From assembly GCF_029835735.1 (NCBI RefSeq), contig NZ_JAOEAL010000001.1, forward strand, positions 2,108,001-2,172,000: a DNA stretch of 64,000 bases, given 5' to 3'. A program made the translations under genes and the position numbers. Under the pieces are notes generated by a model. That model had not been told where the DNA came from, searched no databases, and saw nothing but the letters and a program-made list of their open reading frames with translations. How positions within the stretch are numbered: the first letter of the stretch is position 1; each line of letters begins with the position of its first letter. Of this stretch, positions 38,975 to 46,460 are shown piece after piece. Source of the stretch: Shewanella sp. GD04112. Its GTDB lineage: Bacteria > Pseudomonadota > Gammaproteobacteria > Enterobacterales > Shewanellaceae.

Positions 38975-39124
38975 AATGACCTTGTGTGGCTTGATTGTTT
39001 TCTGCATATAAAATCAGAGTTGTTTTTTTATGATGTATGGTTTTGATATCTGTTTCTTGACGAGTATCTTTATTTCAGACTGTTTGTTCTGTAAGGGACT
39101 TGTTTGTTTTTAAATTCTGTGACT

Positions 39125-39157
39125 CCTAGGTTATTAATAATATATTAACAACCTAGG
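39125..39157. repeat. Inverted repeat upstream of the YagK/YfjJ-like gene
   Basis: Arms 39125-39139 and 39143-39157 (CCTAGGTTATTAATA and its complement with one mismatch) are 35 bp before the next gene's start. It may be an operator or, given the neighbouring replication-type gene, a candidate nick or origin element. The remaining 38975-39191 gap is AT-rich and shows no gene. Confidence 0.45.
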
Positions 39158-39191
39158 GTTGTTATTTTTATTACTTTAAGGTTGGTGTGGT

Positions 39192-39869
39192 ATGTCTCAG
39201 TATAACAATAGAAACTTAACCGTATTAAATGCCAAGGAGTTTAGTGGGCTGCCAATTCTTCAATTTAAAAATGGAGTCTATGGGGAGTATTTACACAATA
39301 ACCTTATCGTTATTTATCACGCATTAAAAAGGTACTCAAAGGTTTTCGCTGTGAGAGTTGACTTGAGATTTCCTGACTATTATGACGCCGATGATAACCG
39401 TTATGTTACACGGTTTACTGCATCTCTAAAAGCGAAAATTAACGCAGATTATAATGCAAAGTGTAAGAATGCTGAAGGATTTGTGCATCAAAGTGAAGTA
39501 CTGTATATCTGGGTGCAGGAAACCGGTGAACTTAACCGACCACACTACCATCTTTGTTTGTTTTTTAATGGTAACGCTTATAGAAGTTTAGGTGTATTTG
39601 AACTTGGTAGACCTAATTTGTATAACCGAATCGTTAAAGCTTGGGCGAGTGCGCTAGCGTTGGATGTTGTTGCAGCACAAGGCTTAGTTCACTTTCCCAA
39701 AGCGCCTTGCTATCTATTAGAGCGTGGTCGGATTCACCAGACTAATACTTTACGTGAGTTGTTTCTGCGGTTAAGTTATTTTGCCAAAGTTGACAGTAAG
39801 ACCTATGGTGATGGACGTCGTCATTATGGTTGTAGTCGATTATTGGGTAGGCTACAAGTTGGTGATTAG
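39192..39869 (+). CDS. YagK/YfjJ (inovirus Gp2-type) protein
   Basis: This 225-aa protein has the features of the YagK/YfjJ C-terminal family found in CP4-like islands and filamentous phages. These include LRFPDYYDADDNRYVTRF-type strands, a histidine pair motif in RPHYHLCLFFNG (about residues 119-130), and the ending GDGRRHYGCSRL. The HxH motif recalls rolling-circle replication initiators, but the tyrosine and nicking activity are not established. It closes the satellite-like block, converging on the ParE-like gene with no space for another gene. Confidence 0.75.
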   Translation: MSQYNNRNLTVLNAKEFSGLPILQFKNGVYGEYLHNNLIVIYHALKRYSKVFAVRVDLRFPDYYDADDNRYVTRFTASLKAKINADYNAKCKNAEGFVHQSEVLYIWVQETGELNRPHYHLCLFFNGNAYRSLGVFELGRPNLYNRIVKAWASALALDVVAAQGLVHFPKAPCYLLERGRIHQTNTLRELFLRLSYFAKVDSKTYGDGRRHYGCSRLLGRLQVGD

Positions 39870-39886
39870 TTTTCTTAGTACGGTTG

Positions 39887-40306
39887 CTACAGCGAGTACA
39901 AATACTGAAGTTGAGGCAAGGGGCTTAAATCCCTTGCTTTTGTCTTTATAGAGAGCAGCAGTATATTAATAATTGCACATCCATGAGAAAACATCTTTAC
40001 TGATGCATCTCTATCAATATCTAGCTTCTTTTTGGTGACGGATACCAATACGGTCAATCGTTCGCCTCCATCATACTGGTACATTGCCAGATAACCCGTA
40101 TCACCAAAGTCGATGAGTAGTTCCCTAAAGCTAAAGTCATTGTCATCGATAGGCCGACCAATGTCTGGATAGCTTTCCAGTTTTCTAATGGTATTGATTA
40201 TGGCGCTGGCAGCCCGTTGTGCGGCAGGGGGATTTTTACTGCGAAGAAACTCACGTAAGCGTTCTAAATCACGTAATGCAGTGGCAGTGAAGACTATTTG
40301 TGGCAT
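39887..40306 (-). CDS. ParE/RelE-type toxin with frameshifted C-terminus
   Basis: The first 86 residues are a normal ParE-type toxin (MPQIVFTATALRDLERLREFL, then YPDIGRPI and FGDTGYLAMY). The usual ending IRHQKEARY followed by a stop is present in the DNA but in the next frame, with its TGA at 40014-40016. A single missing base around 40046-40050 explains this, and the present frame instead runs on with about 50 unrelated residues to 39887. The shifted region is the C-terminal strand normally important for toxicity, so the toxin is probably inactive or altered. The start overlaps the antitoxin gene by 13 nt. Confidence 0.8.
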   Translation of the reverse strand: MPQIVFTATALRDLERLREFLRSKNPPAAQRAASAIINTIRKLESYPDIGRPIDDNDFSFRELLIDFGDTGYLAMYQYDGGERLTVLVSVTKKKLDIDRDASVKMFSHGCAIINILLLSIKTKARDLSPLPQLQYLYSL

Positions 40307-40578
40307 GTAGGGGCTGCCTGTTCATTTTCACTTCCCCAGGACTCCAGCCAACTTACCACTTCGTCACCGGTGACATGCAAGCCTGATGTCTGGTGTTCTT
40401 CCCATGCGCGTAACGCTTCTTGCTGCAGCGCCACGCGTTTCTCTTCTCTCTCAACGTATTCACGGATCGCTTCACGCATCATCCAGTGTGATGAACGTTT
40501 ACGGGTTTTGGCTAAATGCTCGACTCTGGCTTTAATATCGGCATCTAATTTAACCGACACGGGTTTGGTTGTGCTCAT
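40294..40578 (-). CDS. ParD/CopG-type ribbon-helix-helix antitoxin
   Basis: This 94-aa protein has an N-terminal ribbon-helix-helix fold (MSTTKPVSVKLDADIKARVEHLAKTR, then SSHWMMREAIREYVEREE) that binds DNA as a dimer. Its acidic C-terminal tail would cover the toxin. The ATG at 40578 is supported by GGAG six bases upstream, although an in-frame TTG lies 12 bp earlier. It is first in a two-gene operon with the ParE-like toxin, in the usual order. An inverted repeat at 40593-40630 in the promoter region is a likely autoregulatory operator. Confidence 0.88.
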   Translation of the reverse strand: MSTTKPVSVKLDADIKARVEHLAKTRKRSSHWMMREAIREYVEREEKRVALQQEALRAWEEHQTSGLHVTGDEVVSWLESWGSENEQAAPTCHK

Positions 40579-40592
40579 CTGTGACTCCAAAG

Positions 40593-40630
40593 GTAATGCT
40601 TAGTACTACTAGGCAATACCTTAGCATTAC
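40593..40630 (-). promoter_or_regulatory. Possible operator of the antitoxin-toxin operon
   Basis: GTAATGCT (40593-40600) and AGCATTAC (40623-40630) form an 8-bp inverted repeat 15 bp upstream of the antitoxin start. Ribbon-helix-helix antitoxins usually repress their own promoters. From 40631 to 40860 I see no gene. Confidence 0.45.
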
Positions 40631-40860
40631 GTGGTACAAAAAATAATGATTACACGGTTCGCTCGATTGTGCGAGTAACACCATAAGCTCAAGGATATTA
40701 GAATGATAATTTGTATCGCTTAACAGGGACACATATTACCTAGGTATCAGGTGAATCATCAGCGTAGGTAAGAGGGATAAAAACGATAGCGGCGAGTGAT
40801 GCCGCTTCGTTTATAGGGGGGCTAATGGTTGACTTAGCACTCAATACCGTCGCAGAAGCA

Positions 40861-41583
40861 TCATGACCTTAACCAATGCCATGCATCGGCTATCAGCTCA
40901 GCACCGGCTTTTACACCATTGATGCCCACTTCTGCTGTCGTCAACACGGTGTTTAAGCCCGTTTCTACACTGCCGGTGACGAGTTTGATCCCTGCGTCGG
41001 TAATCTCTCCTTGGCTTAAGCAAGTATAAGTTTCACCTAGAGTTTGCGTGGTGCCTTTTAGTAGGCATTCGGCAGGTTTCGCCACAAGATCTCCAGGTGT
41101 CCCCAGCAGCGTGTTGACGTTATCGGGTAGCCCAAGGTATTCACCGGTCATTTTGATGGCGGTAGAGGCTAACACGACGTTTGCGACAGTCCCCGTGGCA
41201 AGCTTTGAAGCAGTACTTCCCAGTAAGCCTGCTCTGGCAGAGCCTTGCAGGGCAATGTGGGTGAGATTACTCACTTGGTTAGAGGTACTGCTCTCCGCTA
41301 AGCATTCATTGACGAAGTGCTCACAATTATTTGTAGCTACGCCGTATGGACTGTGACCCAGCTGACTGCGTGCAAACTCAATGGCCTGATGGGGAAACAG
41401 CGTGGACTTCTTTACTCTAACGTTCTGGCCACCAGCAAATTGCTGCAGAGCAATTTCTTCGATGATGCCTTGTTTAGATAAGTGGATCACATGGCCATGA
41501 CCCACATACAGGCCATGGTGTTCGGTTAAGCCAAGCGGATCGATATTGGTGACCAGATGATCTCCGGGTTGAAATGTATACAT
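40861..41583 (-). CDS. LRAT/NlpC-P60-like domain protein
   Basis: This 240-aa protein begins with a compact lecithin:retinol acyltransferase-type domain. His23 lies in EHHGLYVGHG, His34 in HVIHLSKQG and Cys87 in the signature NNCEHFV, the full catalytic triad with spacing as in HRASLS-type enzymes. The remaining 140 residues are Ala/Gly/Thr-rich with weakly hydrophobic helices that may contact membranes. LRAT-fold enzymes are thiol acyltransferases or phospholipases, and the bacterial roles are largely unknown. The ATG at 41583 has GGAG eight bases upstream, while the frame stays open further upstream without a better start. Confidence 0.75.
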   Translation of the reverse strand: MYTFQPGDHLVTNIDPLGLTEHHGLYVGHGHVIHLSKQGIIEEIALQQFAGGQNVRVKKSTLFPHQAIEFARSQLGHSPYGVATNNCEHFVNECLAESSTSNQVSNLTHIALQGSARAGLLGSTASKLATGTVANVVLASTAIKMTGEYLGLPDNVNTLLGTPGDLVAKPAECLLKGTTQTLGETYTCLSQGEITDAGIKLVTGSVETGLNTVLTTAEVGINGVKAGAELIADAWHWLRS

Positions 41584-41662
41584 GGTATGGACTCCAAGAA
41601 AAACAACGCAGATAACCTTAGGTCGCATCTGCCAATGGGTTGAATAGGGTGTGTTGATTGAC

Positions 41663-42229
41663 TCAGATTTCCAGCTCGACAAAGTCCTTATCGATTTGCT
41701 GCTGAGTAATGCCGATATAACGCAGGGTGACCGCTTCCGATTGATGCCGCAGCATGCGCATCACCCGGCCAATGTCTTTGCAGGCTTGATACAGGTGATA
41801 GCCGCGGGTTTTACGCATCGAGTGGGTGCCCAGGGCTAACTTGATATCGTCACCGACAAAGGCAAATGCTTTGGCGACTGCACGCCGTGTCAGTGGTTTC
41901 GCGGGGGCCTGCCGGTCTTTGGCTTGGCTCGAGCGGTGGGATTGGAACAGGTAGATATGCTCAGGGTGACGTTGGTGGATCGCCTCAATCAATGCCAGCG
42001 TCTTCGGATTGAGTTTGATGCTGGCGCGTTTACCGGTCTTCTGCTCGATGATAGTTAAGCGGTCGCCGTCGATATCGCTGAACTTGATGGCCAGTAAGTC
42101 AGAGATACGCAGTGCCAGGTTAAGGCCGATATTCCAGACATCGGCCATCTGCTGACCAAAGTGACGTTCGAGCAGGTAACTGATAAGCTTGATGGTGTCG
42201 CGGTTCTTGACCGCTTCGACTTCGTTCAT
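41663..42229 (-). CDS. Short tyrosine recombinase (catalytic domain only)
   Basis: This 188-aa protein consists of little more than a phage-integrase catalytic domain. It has Arg in LALRISDLLAIKFSDI, Lys in IEQKTGKRASI, His-x-x-Arg in GTHSMRKTRGYHLY, His in RMLRHQSE and Tyr in TLRYIGI. No core-binding or arm-binding domain is present, unlike the island integrase. Such compact recombinases occur inside Vibrio and Shewanella islands and may act on resolvable sites or replicon dimers. AGGGAA supports the ATG at 42229. It belongs to the leftward small-gene block. Confidence 0.8.
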   Translation of the reverse strand: MNEVEAVKNRDTIKLISYLLERHFGQQMADVWNIGLNLALRISDLLAIKFSDIDGDRLTIIEQKTGKRASIKLNPKTLALIEAIHQRHPEHIYLFQSHRSSQAKDRQAPAKPLTRRAVAKAFAFVGDDIKLALGTHSMRKTRGYHLYQACKDIGRVMRMLRHQSEAVTLRYIGITQQQIDKDFVELEI

Positions 42230-42337
42230 GCTGGGTTCCCTCAATTGGCTATGTGATGAATGTGGGCACCAGCACATCGCCAACCCGCATCGGGCCTGCA
42301 TTGCTTGGTTCCCAAAATACCTTTGTGGGCACCAAGT

Positions 42338-42745
42338 TCAGTCGGCGCTGATCTGAACCTGGTACACCTCCATCTCGATGTAGTTACAGAAGTTCTCCAG
42401 TAACAGTCGTACTAGGCTGTCGGCATGCTCGAGGTAGCAACGGCCAAAGAAGCTGTTGTAGACCTGCTTCTCCTGAAACAGCACTTCCATTTCTTTCTCA
42501 AGCTCAGGGAAGGGCCCGCCGCAGTAAGCAAAGTCAGTGAAGTAATTGAGATACCAGCAATCACCTTGGCGGTAGAGGTTGATCTCCACTGGGTGATAAC
42601 CGCCGCTCTCTGCGTTGTACTCGGGATCGCGGTAGTTAAAAGTGACGCTGTTGAGGTTAGGGTTATTGAGTGCTGCCAGTTGTCGTTCTAACACTTCATA
42701 AAAGGGCTCTGGCAGTGGCAGGATGGTTTCGCGATGTATTTTCAT
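42338..42745 (-). CDS. DUF2787 family protein, copy 1
   Basis: This 135-aa protein shares most of its pattern with the next gene upstream (42935-43348), including VTFNYRDPEYNAESGGYHPVEI and a closing IEMEVYQVQIS. It fits the DUF2787 family found in marine gammaproteobacterial islands, with no known function. The ATG at 42745 is preceded by GGAGTCCA, a leader shared by several genes of this block. A terminator directly upstream separates it from its paralogue, so it may have its own promoter or depend on read-through. Confidence 0.72.
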   Translation of the reverse strand: MKIHRETILPLPEPFYEVLERQLAALNNPNLNSVTFNYRDPEYNAESGGYHPVEINLYRQGDCWYLNYFTDFAYCGGPFPELEKEMEVLFQEKQVYNSFFGRCYLEHADSLVRLLLENFCNYIEMEVYQVQISAD

Positions 42746-42760
42746 GGTGGACTCCAAAAC

Positions 42761-42791
42761 AAAAAGCCCGCGAACGACAGGCGTTGCGGGC
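42761..42791 (-). terminator. Terminator between the two DUF2787 genes
   Basis: Read on the minus strand, GCCCGCAACG pairs with CGTT(C)GCGGGC and is followed by TTTTTGTTTT. The T run overlaps the leader of the downstream DUF2787 gene. Confidence 0.75.
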
Positions 42792-42934
42792 AGGGTAGGT
42801 TGTTATCGATATGGGCTTGACGCAATGAATTAGACTGATTAGCGCGAGTGTGATGCGCTTGGCCTGTTGCTGGCGATAGTACTGAAACCGGTAGATAGGA
42901 TGAGGATGTTCGCGTAAAATGACGGTGAGGCGGG

Positions 42935-43348
42935 TTAATCCAAGCTTACCTGCACTTGATAGACTTCCATCTGGTGGTAACTGACAAAGTTATCGCTGAA
43001 CAACTTAATCAGCCCCTGTGATTCCCGCTCCCCAATCCAGCCACTAAACAGGCTATAGACCTGCTTGCTGTTAAAGCAGATATCGATGTCTTTAACCAGT
43101 TCAGGGAAGGGATGACCGCGAAATGCAAAGTCGGTGACGTAAACTAAACGCCAGTGATCTTGCTGCTTCTCAAGCCGAACTTCGACGGGATGAAAGCCAC
43201 CCGCTTCGGCGCTGTAGTCGGGATCGCGAAAATTAAGGGTGATGGCGTTGGCGTCTTTTGGTGTGACTTCAGCTAGTTCCTTTTCAATCACTTGGTAAAA
43301 ACGATCGGGCATCGCTGGCAGTTGGTTACGTTTGATGGTTAATGTCAT
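42935..43348 (-). CDS. DUF2787 family protein, copy 2
   Basis: This 137-aa paralogue of the adjacent downstream gene has matching blocks: ITLNFRDPDYSAEAGGFHPVEV, VYVTDFAFRGHPFPEL and a closing HQMEVYQVQVSLD. DUF2787 members have no assigned function. AAGGAA supports the ATG at 43348 over an in-frame start further upstream. Two diverged copies in tandem suggest an old duplication within the island lineage, not a recent one. Confidence 0.72.
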   Translation of the reverse strand: MTLTIKRNQLPAMPDRFYQVIEKELAEVTPKDANAITLNFRDPDYSAEAGGFHPVEVRLEKQQDHWRLVYVTDFAFRGHPFPELVKDIDICFNSKQVYSLFSGWIGERESQGLIKLFSDNFVSYHQMEVYQVQVSLD

Positions 43349-43380
43349 GGGATATTCCTTCTTTGATTTACGTGCATATG

Positions 43381-43414
43381 CAAGAGCCAAGGCGCAGTCA
43401 CGCCTTGGCTCTTG
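43381..43414 (-). terminator. 14-bp perfect hairpin upstream of DUF2787 copy 2
   Basis: CAAGAGCCAAGGCG (43381-43394) and its complement (43401-43414) enclose a 6-nt loop between two leftward genes. No T run follows, so it may be an mRNA-processing or attenuator stem. Confidence 0.5.
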
Positions 43415-43591
43415 TTGTCTATGCGGTTGGGTTAATAAAACGGTTGTTGGTCGAGCTGTTTAAGGTGAGTCACTAAGGGCTGCTTGATAGAGCTCTAAAG
43501 CTGGGTTTAGGAAATGGCACTTACGGTTAGGGGATTGGTGCAAGCTTACGAGCTAGAACAAGTTATCGAGTGATGGCGAGGTTGCTGGTGG

Positions 43592-43948
43592 TCAGTGGCT
43601 TAGCTTTGATTTAGCTTCGGTTTGATAAATCGCAATATACAAATAGCCGTGACTGCCAAGTGTGTCGGCCTCACAGGTAAAGCCGGCGTATTCAATGCTC
43701 ACGCAGTGCTGCTTGGTGGCATCAATCTCGCCAGTGGCCACCAGCCGCTCAAGCTGTTGAACAATAGCGGGAAAGGCCTCGACAAATTGTTGTTTAATTG
43801 CTGGTGGAAATTCACCGACAAAGCTTGCGCGGTCATGGAGATAATCCAAATGCAGGCCGCGCAAAATTAGCCTCGCACCAAAGCGGGGAGACACTTTACG
43901 GGGTAGGCCCCAGGCGTGCTCAATATCGAAAAGTTTTAGGGTTGTCAT
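43592..43948 (-). CDS. Unrecognised 118-aa island protein
   Basis: I cannot name this family. The protein is soluble, starts MTTLKLFDIEHAWGLPRKVSPRFGAR and ends with an acidic-basic mixed tail. Cysteines occur at CVSIEYAGFTCEADT (about residues 82-96). It lies in the leftward block of small island genes between DUF2787 copy 2 and another unknown protein, and such genes are usually inherited as a set with radC. The gap 43415-43591 before its stop contains no gene. Confidence 0.6.
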   Translation of the reverse strand: MTTLKLFDIEHAWGLPRKVSPRFGARLILRGLHLDYLHDRASFVGEFPPAIKQQFVEAFPAIVQQLERLVATGEIDATKQHCVSIEYAGFTCEADTLGSHGYLYIAIYQTEAKSKLSH

Positions 43949-44079
43949 AGTGACCTCAATAGTTGAAGGATGAAACTAAGAGAAGTGGCTTGCTTGTTAG
44001 CGGACTAGCGAGAGCAGTGATAAATACCTAGGCGAGTACAAACGGCGGAGACAGATGGCTAGTGGGCTGGGAATCGTTT

Positions 44080-44442
44080 TTAGGTATGCACACTCCAATT
44101 GGGCTGTTCATTACTGCCATGGTTAAAGTACACCCCGTTGATTACCCGCTGCCATTCACCTGTAGGCACACCATAACTATCACAGGGGCAAACATAGCGG
44201 CAAAAGGCAATCTCCTTGGGTAAGTGCTCAACCACATCACGGTGAAACACACTCAACACGGTTTTATGTAGCAGTGGATTAGGTGCCACAATCGGCTTGC
44301 CAATCACTTGGCCCATGGCATTAAGTGGCCGCACAAACATCGGCAAAATGAGTTCAACCGCTAAACGGTTACGCAGTTCAGGAAACGCGGCGCAGGCCTC
44401 AGCAACACAGGCCTGTGAAAAGCTATCAGTAAATTCAATCAT
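44080..44442 (-). CDS. Unrecognised 120-aa island protein
   Basis: This protein is of unknown family and starts MIEFTDSFSQACVAEACAAFPEL. It holds a cysteine cluster CRYVCPC (about residues 81-87) that might bind a metal, and ends GSNEQPNWSVHT. AAGGAGTCC precedes the ATG. It is located directly downstream of radC on the same strand (37-bp gap), so the two are probably cotranscribed. No catalytic motif is apparent. Confidence 0.6.
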   Translation of the reverse strand: MIEFTDSFSQACVAEACAAFPELRNRLAVELILPMFVRPLNAMGQVIGKPIVAPNPLLHKTVLSVFHRDVVEHLPKEIAFCRYVCPCDSYGVPTGEWQRVINGVYFNHGSNEQPNWSVHT

Positions 44443-44479
44443 GATGGACTCCTTGAAAAATGGTTGGCATTAACGCTGG

Positions 44480-44986
44480 CTAGAGTAAGCCGCGCTCAGC
44501 AAAGGACACTGGCGTGCGGCCAACCACGATATGGTCAAGCACGCGCACATCGATAAGTGCCAGCGCATCGGTTAACCGTTTGGTGATGTGCTTATCTGCC
44601 ATTGAAGGTTCTGACTCACCGGAGGGATGGTTATGGGCAAAAATCACCGCCGCGGCATTGACGGCTAACACCGCCTTAACTACTTCCCGTGGATAAACAC
44701 TGGCGGCATCTAAGGTGCCAAAGAACAGCTCTTTAAACTCCAGTAATTGATGCTGGTTATCGAGCAGCATCACCGAAAATACTTCCCGCTCATAACCACC
44801 GAGTTTGTAAGTTAAAAAATCCTTAGTGGCCTGTGGATTGGTATAGGCGTCCTTCTTCACAAAGCGTTCGGCAATGATATTGGCGGCAGAAGCGAGGACC
44901 TCTTCGGCAGTTTGCGGCCACTGGTTGAACGGCTGGTCTATCGAGTCGTTAGGTTCAGCTTTGGTGGGTATCGCTTTTGTTGACAT
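44480..44986 (-). CDS. radC: RadC-family JAB/MPN domain protein
   Basis: This 168-aa island-type RadC has the metal-binding JAMM motif HNHPSGESEPSMAD (about residues 116-129) and the preceding EVFSVMLLDNQHQLLEF strand pattern. It lacks the helix-hairpin-helix N-terminus of chromosomal RadC. Despite the name, a role in recombinational repair is not supported in E. coli, and the short form is a common marker of CP4-like and tRNA-linked islands. AAGGAG supports the ATG at 44986. It is the first gene of the leftward block, divergent from a broken alpA gene. Confidence 0.88.
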   Translation of the reverse strand: MSTKAIPTKAEPNDSIDQPFNQWPQTAEEVLASAANIIAERFVKKDAYTNPQATKDFLTYKLGGYEREVFSVMLLDNQHQLLEFKELFFGTLDAASVYPREVVKAVLAVNAAAVIFAHNHPSGESEPSMADKHITKRLTDALALIDVRVLDHIVVGRTPVSFAERGLL

Positions 44987-45108
44987 ATCAGGCTCCTTGA
45001 AAGCGTTAATGGGCTTATGCACTGGAGTGATATATATCTGAAAATATTTAGAAAAGTTAAAAATTACTGGCATAGCTAATGGAATGAAACCATTACCAAG
45101 AGTTCAGC

Positions 45109-45331
45109 ATGACACCAAACATAAAGCTTATTCGAATAAAAGATGTGATTGACAGCACTGGCTTAGCTCGTTCAACCATATTACAAATATGTCGATAAAG
45201 GTATTTTCCCTAAAGCAGTGAAGCTGAGCAGTAGATCTGTTGCATGGGTAGAAAGTGAAGTGCAGGAGTGGATATTGGAAAGGATCGCGCAGAGGGATGG
45301 AGCGGCCTCGAATCGTTCCCGATCTTGTTAA
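45109..45331 (+). pseudogene. alpA-like regulator inactivated by a one-base insertion
   Basis: The start MTPNIKLIRIKDVIDSTGLARSTI is a typical AlpA helix-turn-helix, but reading stops after IC at a TAA-containing frame. Dropping one T at 45181-45182 restores YKYVDKGIFPKAVKLSSRSV, then AWVESEVQEWILERIAQR, ending at TAA 45329-45331 with a normal AlpA length of about 73 aa. It lies divergent from radC, the usual AlpA location. The loss may have fixed the island by removing its excision activator, though the intact AlpA at 37174 could compensate. Confidence 0.85.
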
Positions 45332-45477
45332 ATCTGCTGTAAAAGTAGTATTAATTTTCTCTCAAAATTTTATCTTTTGAGTGATATTGACGACACCATT
45401 TGACGTTAAAGCTAGCATCATATTGCTCAGGATGTTGCTTTAGTTGCAGCATCATTTGGCATTTAGGGGTAAACGCT

Positions 45478-46434
45478 ATGATGAGTCAGTATTGGGATGA
45501 GCTGTTCAATTACGTTTTTAATGATTTTGTTAAGGGGTGGGATGGTTTGGAGTTAACCTCTCATAATCCGATAATTTTTATCCAAGAAAGTGATGATTTT
45601 TCGGCTATTTATGACTGGAGATCGCAAGAGTTTGAAAACGAGTACTTTGACAGCCTTCTGTTAATGCGGCTGTTTGTAATCTCGTGGTCAAAACCCTTAC
45701 AGGGCTTAGCGGCATGGTTGAAAAAAGACATAATCTATTCGGCCTCATGCTTCAAATTTTCCCAGCCGTTACTACAGCGACTGTACACTTTATTTTTAGA
45801 AGATAATATCTCGCTAAAGCGTCATATACAGAATGGTACCTTTGCTGGAAATGATGCCAACCCTGCAGCATTGATCACTGCCGCTGAAACAGTGTTGGAT
45901 CAATACCTCCGTCGATGTGAAAGGCTTAACCGCCGTTTTCGAGGTGACAAGCGTCGTTGGCAGGAGGCAGATTGGTTCTCTTCTGCAGCACTAGAAAATG
46001 ATCTGGCACAAGGCAAAGCAGGGTTCAGAACTAAAAGAGACAGAAAGTTTGATTGTTACTTTGCAGAATTATTTATGGCGGCGACAGTGCTAAATGAGTA
46101 CTACCCCAAAAGTCCTCTTCTTCGAGCTTTGGCAACAGTGCCATTATATTTTCCGGCATCATATGACTACTTTGAGCCCTATTTTCAACGTTATGTGCAA
46201 GAGTTATACTTGCGTAATGCTGACCCTTGGTTTCTATTCGAACTGATGCGTCATATTATGCCCGAAGCGTTTTTATTTCTCTGTAGTAGAACTCTCTTCA
46301 GCATGTGTGAGGGAGAAGCTTTAGTGCGTTATTTTGACGAGTTGTATCCGAGTGATGGCTTGATAGGTTGTTCACATACTAAAGCTGAATACTTGCAATG
46401 TTTTGGGAAATTGGCTTTGATAACGCCAATATAA
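45478..46434 (+). CDS. Unrecognised 318-aa protein, first gene of a putative defence unit
   Basis: I do not recognise the family. The protein is soluble, rich in aromatic residues and Leu, and probably mainly helical. Notable stretches are YLRRCERLNRRFRGDKRRWQ (basic, about residues 119-138) and KFDCYFAELFMAATVLNEYY. The ATG at 45478 has AGGGGT upstream, and an open frame extends to 45400 without a good start. A WYL regulator gene follows after 26 bp and the caspase-like gene after that, so the three are probably one operon. It may be the effector or sensor of that unit, which remains a guess. Confidence 0.6.
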   Translation: MMSQYWDELFNYVFNDFVKGWDGLELTSHNPIIFIQESDDFSAIYDWRSQEFENEYFDSLLLMRLFVISWSKPLQGLAAWLKKDIIYSASCFKFSQPLLQRLYTLFLEDNISLKRHIQNGTFAGNDANPAALITAAETVLDQYLRRCERLNRRFRGDKRRWQEADWFSSAALENDLAQGKAGFRTKRDRKFDCYFAELFMAATVLNEYYPKSPLLRALATVPLYFPASYDYFEPYFQRYVQELYLRNADPWFLFELMRHIMPEAFLFLCSRTLFSMCEGEALVRYFDELYPSDGLIGCSHTKAEYLQCFGKLALITPI

Positions 46435-46460
46435 GAAAATTTGGACACAGAGAACGATAG

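Noticed and set aside
40621..40640. GTGGTACAAA shared with the region upstream of the second integrase (61875-61900)
   Set aside because: A single 10-bp match in opposite context is too short to claim a second-integrase arm site here, and no att-like core lies nearby.
41048..41356. Plus-strand open frame opposite the LRAT-fold gene
   Set aside because: It is antisense to a well-supported coding sequence with a catalytic triad and has no recognisable motif or start signal.
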